A DNA stretch of 16,284 nt from CAZHDI01 sp964531285 (GTDB lineage: Bacteria; Pseudomonadota; Alphaproteobacteria; JAJFIK01). The notes beneath the pieces were generated by a model that saw nothing but the letters and a program-made list of their open reading frames with translations, made no database searches and was not told the DNA's origin. The stretch lies in assembly GCA_964531285.1 (NCBI GenBank), contig CAZHDI010000075.1:1-16284 (forward strand), in the 5' to 3' direction. The position numbers and the translations under genes are program-made. Positions within the stretch are counted from its first letter, which is position 1. Every line of letters starts with the position of its first letter. Shown in pieces: positions 6,728-12,729 of the stretch.

Positions 6728-7856
6728 ATGCGCGCTGAAATCCAGACCCTTCTGACCGAAATCAAGCAGTCGCTGGAACTGCTGAGGAGGCATCTTTAAC
6801 TGGGATACCGCCCAGAAACGCCTCGATGAATTGAACGCCAAGGCCGAGGACCCGAGCCTGTGGGACGATCCGCAGGCGGCCCAAAAGGTCATGCGCGAGC
6901 GCAATAAGCTCGACGCCTCCATCTCTGCTTACACGCAGCTTGAGCGGGAAATGACCGAAAGCGTGGAGTTGATCGACATGGCCGAGGGCGAGGGCGATGA
7001 CGCCATCGTCGCGGAAGCCGAGGACGCGCTGCGCGATCTGCACAAGCGGGCCCAGGCCGCCGAGATCGAGACCCTGCTTTCGGGCGAGGCCGACGGCAAT
7101 GACGCCTATCTCGAAGTCCATGCCGGGGCCGGCGGCACCGAAAGCCAGGACTGGGCCTCGATGCTCGCGCGCATGTATACGCGGTGGGCGGAACAGCACG
7201 GCTACAAGGTCGAACTGATGGAAGAAAGCCCGGGCGAAGAGGCGGGTCTGAAATCGGCGACCATCAAGGTCAAGGGCGAGAACGCCTATGGCTGGCTGAA
7301 GACAGAATCCGGCGTGCACCGCCTGGTGCGGATTTCGCCGTTCGATTCGAACGCGCGCCGGCATACGAGCTTTGCCAGCGTCTGGGCCTATCCGGAAGTC
7401 GACGACACGATCGAGATCGAGATCCTGGACAAGGATCTGAAAGTCGATACCTACCGGGCGAGCGGCGCGGGCGGCCAGCATGTGAACACGACCGACAGCG
7501 CGGTGCGCATCACCCACCAGCCCACCGGCATCGTTGTTCAGTGTCAGAACGAACGCTCTCAGCACAAGAACCGCGCGACCGCCATGACCATGCTCAAGGC
7601 GCGCCTTTACGAGGCGGAACTGCAAAAGCGCGAGGCCGAGGCCAATGCCGAAGCCGCCGCCAAGACCGATATCGGCTGGGGCCACCAGATCCGCTCCTAC
7701 GTGCTCCAGCCCTATCAGATGGTCAAGGATCTGCGCACCGGCGTGGAAAGCATGACCCCGGGCGATGTGCTCGACGGCGATCTCGATGCCTTCATGGCCG
7801 CGGCCCTGGCGGCCCGGGTCCACGGCACCGATGGCGAGGTCGAGGATATCGACTAA
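6728..7856 (+). CDS. prfB: Peptide chain release factor 2, expressed by programmed +1 frameshift
   Basis: RF2 ends translation at UGA and UAA codons. The ATG at 6728 opens 23 codons ending in LELLRRHL, then an in-frame TAA (6797-6799). Slipping forward one base at CTT continues as NWDTAQKRLDELNAK in the frame ending at TAA 7854-7856, giving about 375 residues, close to the normal family length. Seen: the SPF tripeptide that reads the stop codon (about 203-205) and the GGQ motif that triggers peptide release (about 248-250). The shift site has the full standard layout (AGGAGG, 3 nt, CTT, stop, C), but the stop is TAA where nearly all relatives have TGA. Translation starting after the shift site would lose the conserved N-terminal helix. 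GGA at 6719-6721 is a weak ribosome-binding site. It converges on a lipoprotein gene ending 31 bp away. Confidence 0.95.
6785..6800 (+). promoter_or_regulatory. prfB +1 frameshift site, UAA variant
   Basis: The elements are AGGAGG (6785-6790, internal Shine-Dalgarno that stimulates slippage), CAT, CTT (6794-6796, slippery codon), TAA (6797-6799) and C. The spacing equals that of the classical CUU UGA C site. The TGA-to-TAA change also turns the usual Asp after the shift into Asn (reading frame AAC). Confidence 0.9.
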
Positions 7857-7887
7857 CGCGTCTTCGGCTGGGACCGCAGGCTGTTTG

Positions 7888-8583
7888 TCACTCCGAGCGC
7901 AGCGCCCGTTCATGCTGACGGTGGCGCTTGTTGAACCGGGTCTCGCGCTCGATCGCAAACCGTCCGGTCTCGGAGAAGGTGGCCTGACCGGGCAGGGCGA
8001 TGAGCCGCTTGGTGACGCGCGCGGCAAGATCCGCCGGCAGACGGTCCCGGAAGGTCTCGAACCGGTCTTCGACCTCCATATGGAGACTGTCGCCCTCCGG
8101 TTTGAAAACCAGATGCCCCACATAGATCACCTCGCCCGGCTGGAGGCGGAACCGCCCCGCAAGGCCCGAGGCTTCCGGTGCGCGCAGCCGGTTCGGGAAG
8201 TGATAGGTCACCCGGTCCGAGGGCAGCCGGTAATGGGCGATCCGGTAGGTGCCGGGCGGTGTGGCAGCGCGCGCCAGATCATCGTCCAGAAAGAAGGCGC
8301 GCGGGATCCGGCCCTTGGTATCGGTGAACATATAGGCCGGCATATCGACTTCGAAGGCGACTTCGCCGTCATCCGCCACCACGCCGAGGGGCGTGGGCAC
8401 CGGCGCGACGGTGCCGAGCACCACGCCGTAATCCGCGGGACGGTCCGGTTCGAGCGCCGGGGCGTTCAGGGTGAAGCGGTCGGGCACGGTCGCGCTCTGG
8501 CAGGCGGCGAGCACAAACACGGCCAAGCCCGCAACGAGGGCCGGCAGGATCGTGGCCAAGCGGTGTGAACCGGTTTTCGGCAT
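7888..8583 (-). CDS. Putative lipoprotein of unknown function
   Basis: The 231-residue product starts MPKTGSHR, followed by a hydrophobic stretch and a clear lipobox LAAC with the lipidated cysteine at residue 28, so it should be a membrane-anchored periplasmic or outer-membrane lipoprotein. The ATG at 8583 is chosen because GGGAGG (8598-8593) lies 9 nt upstream and the signal peptide fits; an upstream in-frame start at 8628 would add 15 unhelpful residues. The mature part has a PPGTYRIAHYRL segment and a LQPGEVIYVGHLVF segment, a layout reminiscent of small beta-sandwich lipoproteins with DUF2846-like repeats, but I do not recognise the family firmly. The C-terminus is basic. It has its own upstream region, separated from the bactofilin operon by a terminator, and is convergent with prfB; no terminator is visible in the 31-bp gap between the two stops. 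Confidence 0.8.
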   Translation of the reverse strand: MPKTGSHRLATILPALVAGLAVFVLAACQSATVPDRFTLNAPALEPDRPADYGVVLGTVAPVPTPLGVVADDGEVAFEVDMPAYMFTDTKGRIPRAFFLDDDLARAATPPGTYRIAHYRLPSDRVTYHFPNRLRAPEASGLAGRFRLQPGEVIYVGHLVFKPEGDSLHMEVEDRFETFRDRLPADLAARVTKRLIALPGQATFSETGRFAIERETRFNKRHRQHERALRSE

Positions 8584-8634
8584 GGGCACTTGCCTCCCAT
8601 GGTTGTCCCCCGCAAGGACCCGGGTCATGACGCC

Positions 8635-8639
8635 GAGTC
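8635..8639. promoter_or_regulatory. GANTC (CcrM-type) methylation site before the lipoprotein gene
   Basis: GAGTC, 51 bp upstream of the lipoprotein ATG. In many alphaproteobacteria GANTC is methylated by CcrM and can tie promoter activity to replication. One 5-bp site is weak evidence. Confidence 0.2.
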
Positions 8640-8712
8640 ATCGCTCTGGCGCGCAGTGTGCCCTATTGGGCCAGGGTGCGACAAGCTGGCCGGTGGGTGC
8701 GGCGAAGGACAT

Positions 8713-8740
8713 GAAAAAAGCCCGGGCAAACCCGGGCTTT
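8713..8740 (-). terminator. Strong intrinsic terminator after the bactofilin gene (bidirectional form)
   Basis: GCCCGGG (8719-8725), loop CAAA and CCCGGGC (8730-8736) form a perfect 7-bp GC stem flanked by A6 (8713-8718) and T4 (8737-8740). Read on the minus strand the stem is followed by six T, terminating the M23-bactofilin transcript 33 bp after its stop codon and insulating the lipoprotein gene. Confidence 0.92.
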
Positions 8741-8772
8741 TCAGCCGTCCGGCATGTCGCGGCGCACTGGGA

Positions 8773-9591
8773 TCAGCTCGTCCCGCGCGGCGGGAATTGT
8801 CCATTGGCGCCAAGCGAGGGGGCCGGTCCGCCCTGGGCGGGCGCGGCCGGACGCGGAGCAGGGCCGGCATTGGCATTCAGCTTTTGAAGCGCCGCATTGA
8901 GCGCGTCATTGGCCTCCGAGCGCGGACCGCTGCTGGCCGGAGCGCCGGTCTGAGCCGGTTGCTGCGCGGCGCCGCCCCCGGCACCGTTGTTGAGCTGGGC
9001 GAAGGTCTGACGGCCGCGCTGCTGAGGCGCGCCGGCCGGCCCCGAGGCCGGAGCCCCCTGGGAGAGCGCCGGACCGCCTTGGCTGGCGGACGGCGCCGGC
9101 GCGGCCGGTGCGGGCTGTTGCTGCTGCGGACGGGACGCGGGGCGCGTCTCGGTCGCCGCCGTATGGGCGGCCGCGTCCGTCATCGCATCGGCCAGCGGAT
9201 CGTCGGCATGGCGGATATTGCCCTGGAAGAAGGCGCCGGTCTCGACGGCGAGGGCATTGTGCATGATGTCGCCTTCGACATGGCAGGTCGCCGCGAGGTT
9301 GACCTTGCGCGCCCGGATGCCGCCGACCACATGGCCGCGAATGGTGACTTCGTCGGCGCGGATTTCGCCGGAGATGACCGCCTTCTCGCCGACCGTCAGA
9401 CGGCTGGAAAAGATGTCGCCTTCGATCTTGCCGTCGATCTGCATGTCCCCGGTGCAGGTGATCACGCCCGAGACGGTCATGTCCGAACAGATGATCGACG
9501 GAGCGGAGACGCGGCCATTGCTGGGGCGGCGCGCGGCCTGGGCCGGCGGCTCCGGCGGCGTGGACCCGTTATCCTTCGTTTTCGAAAACAT
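8773..9591 (-). CDS. bacA: Bactofilin cytoskeletal protein
   Basis: Self-assembling beta-helical cytoskeletal protein that forms nucleotide-independent filaments at the inner membrane and positions cell-wall enzymes. The 272-residue product has an N-terminal MFSKTKD, a disordered Pro-rich linker, and a bactofilin core (about 31-127) of short Gly-spaced repeats (VITCTGDMQIDGKIEGDI, then GEIRADEVTIRGHVVGGI). A long Gln/Ala/Pro/Gly-rich tail (about 128-272) follows, longer than in many bactofilins. The ATG at 9591 is chosen over a TTG at 9606 because AGG lies 5 nt upstream and because MFSK matches the membrane-targeting start I recall for Caulobacter BacA. Its start overlaps the end of the upstream M23 gene by 23 bp, so translation is probably coupled. 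A strong terminator follows. Confidence 0.93.
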   Translation of the reverse strand: MFSKTKDNGSTPPEPPAQAARRPSNGRVSAPSIICSDMTVSGVITCTGDMQIDGKIEGDIFSSRLTVGEKAVISGEIRADEVTIRGHVVGGIRARKVNLAATCHVEGDIMHNALAVETGAFFQGNIRHADDPLADAMTDAAAHTAATETRPASRPQQQQPAPAAPAPSASQGGPALSQGAPASGPAGAPQQRGRQTFAQLNNGAGGGAAQQPAQTGAPASSGPRSEANDALNAALQKLNANAGPAPRPAAPAQGGPAPSLGANGQFPPRGTS

Positions 9592-10948
9592 AGCGGCCTG
9601 CCTCAAAGAATTTCATGGGACTGACGGCCTTGCCGTCATGCTTGATTTCGTAGTGCAGATGCGGCGCGGTGCTGCGGCCGGTATTGCCCAGGGTGCCGAT
9701 GACATCCCCGCGCTCGACCTTCTGGCCACGCTTGACCTTCCGGCTGTTGAGATGGCCGAAAATGGTCTCGAACCCATTCCCGTGATCGATCTTGACCATA
9801 TTGCCATAGCCCGAGCCGAACCCCGACTTGGTGATCACGCCATCGGCGGTGGCTACGACCGGGGTGCCCTTCAGACCTGCAATATCAAGACCAAAATGCA
9901 TCCCCAGCCGGCCCGAAAACGGGTCGGGCCGGGGGCCGAACCCGCTGGTGATGCGGTAGGCGTCAACCGGTCGCGTGACCGGAAGAAGCGAGAGCGTATC
10001 GCTCAGAGCGGCCAGGGTCTGAAGCTTGTCCTGCACCCGGTGGGTCCGGCGCACGAACATGTAGCGGTCCATGTCCTCGCCCGCGAGATCGGCCGCGGTC
10101 GCGCTGATGAACGGACCACCCTGGGCCGCCACATCTCCGAACTGAGACTGGACGATCTGCACGCGCTGCTTCTCAATCATCGGGTCGATATCGATCTCCA
10201 GATGCATCAGCGCCTTCTCACGCTGGGCGATGCCGGCATCGGTGCTTTCCTCGAGCGCCACGAGATCCCGATACTGATCGGTCTCCAGAAGGATGATCCG
10301 GCGTTCCAGCGTCTCGAAATCGGTCACATGGCGTTCCAGCACCTTGGCGTGATCCCGCGTCGCGGGAACATTGCGCAGAATGTCCGAAAGGCCGTGGACG
10401 GACGCCTCGTCAGCCGGCCTCATCAGGCGCGAGCGGCGCGGGGTCGGGTCCAGATCTTCCATATTGAGGATCGACACCGAAGTGTTGGGATTGGCCTCGG
10501 GCGGGGTGAACAGGGCGGCGGCCATGGACACCTGATCGCGCATCTGGCGCTTCAGAATGGCGTCCTTCTGTTCAAAGACCGTATCGACCCGTTGCTGACG
10601 TTCCTCAAGGCCGCGCAGCGATCCCTCGAGTTCGTCCTCGACGACGGACACCGCGGTGTGCAGGCGCTCATAGTCGCTCTGCATCTCGGCCAGCTTGGCC
10701 TCCCAGCGCCGGGTCGAATCGCGCAGGTCGGCATTGATCCGTTCATTGATCTGTTCGGTGAACATGACATTCACCGATGCATAGGCCAGCCACCCCAACG
10801 TGCCGGAGACGAGCAGGATCGCAAAGATCTGCGCCCGTCCGGAAACGGTCGTGAACTGCACCTGGCCGTTGCAGCGATGATAGATCTGCCGCTCCGGAAA
10901 GCACCGGTGATACAAGCTTCGCACATAGGCCACAGGCCCTGTGGTCAT
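9569..10948 (-). CDS. Membrane-anchored M23 peptidoglycan endopeptidase (LmdC-like)
   Basis: LytM-type zinc endopeptidase expected to cut peptide cross-bridges in the periplasm. The 459-residue product has a cytosolic N-terminus with FPERQ (17-21), one membrane segment (about 40-60), a coiled-coil region (about 64-134 and again roughly 200-270), and a C-terminal M23 domain. Zinc ligands seen are H351 and D355 (HFGLD), with H430 and H432 (HLH). The ATG at 10948 has GGGGA 8 nt upstream. A bactofilin gene overlaps its end; the same pairing is described in Hyphomonas neptunium (LmdC with BacA) and, by analogy, in Helicobacter (Csd1 with CcmA). From that I infer that the cytosolic tail docks onto the bactofilin filament. 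A CtrA-type site lies about 100 bp upstream. Confidence 0.92.
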   Translation of the reverse strand: MTTGPVAYVRSLYHRCFPERQIYHRCNGQVQFTTVSGRAQIFAILLVSGTLGWLAYASVNVMFTEQINERINADLRDSTRRWEAKLAEMQSDYERLHTAVSVVEDELEGSLRGLEERQQRVDTVFEQKDAILKRQMRDQVSMAAALFTPPEANPNTSVSILNMEDLDPTPRRSRLMRPADEASVHGLSDILRNVPATRDHAKVLERHVTDFETLERRIILLETDQYRDLVALEESTDAGIAQREKALMHLEIDIDPMIEKQRVQIVQSQFGDVAAQGGPFISATAADLAGEDMDRYMFVRRTHRVQDKLQTLAALSDTLSLLPVTRPVDAYRITSGFGPRPDPFSGRLGMHFGLDIAGLKGTPVVATADGVITKSGFGSGYGNMVKIDHGNGFETIFGHLNSRKVKRGQKVERGDVIGTLGNTGRSTAPHLHYEIKHDGKAVSPMKFFEAGRYVFENEG

Positions 10949-11046
10949 GGCATCAGTCCCCGAAATACACGCATAAACCCCAACCGCCCCCATACCACCG
11001 GATCACGGCGCGGAATACAAGCGTTTCCCCGCGCGCCTTCCGTTTT

Positions 11047-11061
11047 TTAAGACTTGTTTAA
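11047..11061 (-). promoter_or_regulatory. Perfect CtrA-type box upstream of the M23-bactofilin operon
   Basis: TTAA, 7 nt, TTAA with no mismatch (11047-11050 and 11058-11061). It lies 99-113 bp upstream of the M23 start codon and covers the stop codon of the DUF455 gene. CtrA is the alphaproteobacterial cell-cycle response regulator. No good -10 element was placed with confidence; TTGTAT on the minus strand about 26 nt downstream is a possibility. Confidence 0.55.
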
Positions 11062-11912
11062 CGCGACCCCAGCGGCTCGTAAAACGTGCGCGGGAAGCCG
11101 GCCCGCGCACGCGCGTCATCGTTGAACGGCGGCTTGAGCGGTCCTTTGAAATGACGCCGGACCAGATCCTGCCACGTCTCTTTCAACGGCAGGTTTCGCT
11201 CCCCGCACAGCGCCTCGAACCATCGCAAACCAATCCGCACATGGCCGATTTCATCTTCGTAAATGATGCGTAAGATTGCGGCGCTTTCTTGATCCGCGAC
11301 CGACTCCAGGCGGTCGATCATGTCCGGGCACACGTCAAGTCCGCGGGCCTCCAGCACCATCGGGACCACCGCGAGGCGCGAGAGCACATCATCGCGCGTA
11401 TTGGCCGCCGCTTCCCACAACCCGTCATGGGCGGGACAGGCGCCGTAGTGACTGTCGAGTTCGGCGAGGCGGCCGGCCAGCATGGTGAAATGCCGGGCCT
11501 CGTCGTCCGCGACCGACACCCAGTCATCGACAAAGGCACGCGCGCCCATGGCCGAGGCGAACCGGCCGACCATGTCCCAGGCCAGATTGACCGCGTTGAG
11601 TTCGATGTGAGCCAGCGCATGGAGGAGCGTCGCGCGGCCCTTGACCCCGGTGAGCTTGCGCTTGGGCATGGCATTGGGGGCCAGGAGTTCCGGTGCGTCG
11701 GGCCGGCCCGGATGCACGGGCGCCGGCGGCAGACCGGCGGGTTCATCGGCACCGAAATCCAAAGCGCCGTCCCGCCAGGCCGCTGCGGCAGCGCGGGACC
11801 TGGCGCATTTCTCGTGGGGATCGGCCAGCGCCACGATGCGCCGCGCCACGCCGCGCACATCGCCGCTGATCGGCTCTGAAGGGTCCGTCGTCACGGCGTC
11901 CGGGGCGCTCAA
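11058..11912 (-). CDS. DUF455 family ferritin-like protein
   Basis: Predicted cytosolic four-helix-bundle protein that probably binds a di-iron centre; the family's role is not established. The 284-residue product shows possible metal ligands in the expected order: E104 (AHIELNAV), E137 and H140 (DDEARHF), E187 (LEARGLD), and E220 and H223 (EDEIGHVRIG). This is two ExxH pairs plus single Glu residues. The start is a TTG at 11912 that overlaps the stop of bcp as TTGA; a GTG at 11894 is the only other early candidate, since the first internal Met is residue 82. The overlap implies one transcript with bcp and translational coupling. Linkage to a peroxiredoxin suggests a part in oxidative-stress or iron handling, which is inference. 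Its stop codon lies inside the CtrA box of the next operon. Confidence 0.85.
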   Translation of the reverse strand: MSAPDAVTTDPSEPISGDVRGVARRIVALADPHEKCARSRAAAAAWRDGALDFGADEPAGLPPAPVHPGRPDAPELLAPNAMPKRKLTGVKGRATLLHALAHIELNAVNLAWDMVGRFASAMGARAFVDDWVSVADDEARHFTMLAGRLAELDSHYGACPAHDGLWEAAANTRDDVLSRLAVVPMVLEARGLDVCPDMIDRLESVADQESAAILRIIYEDEIGHVRIGLRWFEALCGERNLPLKETWQDLVRRHFKGPLKPPFNDDARARAGFPRTFYEPLGSR

Positions 11913-12478
11913 AGGGTCTGCACCGTCTCAAGAACGGCGTCCACATGGCCCGGGACCTTGACCTTGCGCCACACCGCGCGCACCACGCCCGACCCGTCGA
12001 TCACGAAGGTCGACCGGTCGATCCCCATATATTTTTTGCCGTACATGCTCTTCTCGGCCCAGGACCCGTAGCGCTCGGTGACATCGCTGTCGGCATCGGA
12101 GGCGAGGATCACGCCCAGATCGTGCTTGGCCTTGAACTTGTCGTGCTTCTCGGCGCTGTCCTTGGAAACCCCGATCACCACGGCGCCCGCCGCTTCGAAC
12201 GCCGCCAGCGCTTCGGTAAAGCCGATGGCTTCCTTGGTGCAGCCCGACGTGTCGTCCTTGGGATAAAAGTAAAGCACCACCGTTTTGCCTTTGAGGGTTT
12301 TGAGAGCGACCTTGCCGCCGCCATCCGTCGGCATCGCGAAATCCGGTGCCTTTTTGCCGACCATCGCGTCGCTGCCGGCATCGGCCGTGGCGGCCGGTTT
12401 CTTCACGGCTGCCTTCTTGGTCGCCGTCTTTTTCGCGGCGGTCTTCTTGGCGGCCGTTTTCTTGCTTGCGGGTGCCAT
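11909..12478 (-). CDS. bcp: Thioredoxin-dependent peroxiredoxin, Bcp/PrxQ type
   Basis: Reduces hydrogen peroxide and organic hydroperoxides with electrons from thioredoxin or a similar thiol donor. The 189-residue product has a lysine/alanine-rich tail of AAKKT repeats (about 5-36), then a full Bcp domain with YPKDDTSGCTKEA. C80 is the peroxidatic cysteine. The resolving cysteine that classic Bcp carries five residues later is Ile here, and no other Cys is present, so it should act as a 1-Cys enzyme. The ATG at 12478 is chosen because GGAGG (12490-12486) lies 7 nt upstream; the frame extends further upstream only as non-conserved sequence crossing the promoter hairpins. Its stop overlaps the TTG start of the DUF455 gene. 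It is divergent from the AsmA-like gene. Confidence 0.93.
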   Translation of the reverse strand: MAPASKKTAAKKTAAKKTATKKAAVKKPAATADAGSDAMVGKKAPDFAMPTDGGGKVALKTLKGKTVVLYFYPKDDTSGCTKEAIGFTEALAAFEAAGAVVIGVSKDSAEKHDKFKAKHDLGVILASDADSDVTERYGSWAEKSMYGKKYMGIDRSTFVIDGSGVVRAVWRKVKVPGHVDAVLETVQTL

Positions 12479-12514
12479 CGTGTCGCCTCCGTCATCGAGC
12501 CAACTGAAGGAATG

Positions 12515-12536
12515 CCGGTTGGGGTAACCCAACTGG
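12515..12536. other. Hairpin in the bcp/AsmA-like divergent region
   Basis: CCGGTTGGG (12515-12523) pairs with CCCAACTGG (12528-12536), 9 bp with one G-U pair, around a GTAA loop. On the minus strand it falls in the bcp leader, 37-58 nt before the start codon. It could be a regulator-binding inverted repeat or a leader structure. Confidence 0.45.
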
Positions 12537-12548
12537 CAGGCTGGGCGG

Positions 12549-12568
12549 ATCAGGGGTACCCTGATTTT
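12549..12568. other. Second hairpin in the bcp/AsmA-like divergent region
   Basis: ATCAGGG (12549-12555) pairs with CCCTGAT (12559-12565) across a GTA loop, followed on the plus strand by TTT. It resembles a weak terminator, but no plus-strand gene lies upstream, so an operator (for example an inverted repeat near the bcp promoter; TAAAAT is at 12571-12566 on the minus strand) is equally possible. Confidence 0.4.
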
Positions 12569-12634
12569 AGGCGGTTCGCCAATCACCGACGCATCGGCAG
12601 ACGCCGTTGTGGCCCATATGCCTGCGTAGCCCGC

Positions 12635-12656
12635 GCGGACCAGTGCGCCGGTCCGC
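12635..12656. other. Inverted repeat upstream of the AsmA-like gene
   Basis: GCGGACC (12635-12641) and GGTCCGC (12650-12656) are perfect 7-bp arms around an 8-nt loop, 74 bp before the AsmA-like start codon. Role unknown. Confidence 0.35.
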
Positions 12657-12729
12657 TCGCCGATGCCTGGACACCGCAATCACCGGCGGGGCCGATCGCC
12701 CGCCCAACACAACGAGTTCACAGACTGCC

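Noticed and set aside
6728..6799. prfB as a pseudogene broken by an early stop
   Set aside because: The stop lies at the known programmed frameshift position with the internal Shine-Dalgarno and slippery CTT intact, and the rest of the gene is complete.
9218..11050. A 610-codon open frame on the plus strand
   Set aside because: Antisense to the M23-bactofilin genes, which have clear motifs; it also runs through the bactofilin-M23 overlap.
12479..12679. A 67-residue N-terminal extension of Bcp
   Set aside because: It crosses the promoter hairpins, and the ATG at 12478 has a strong GGAGG at 7 nt.
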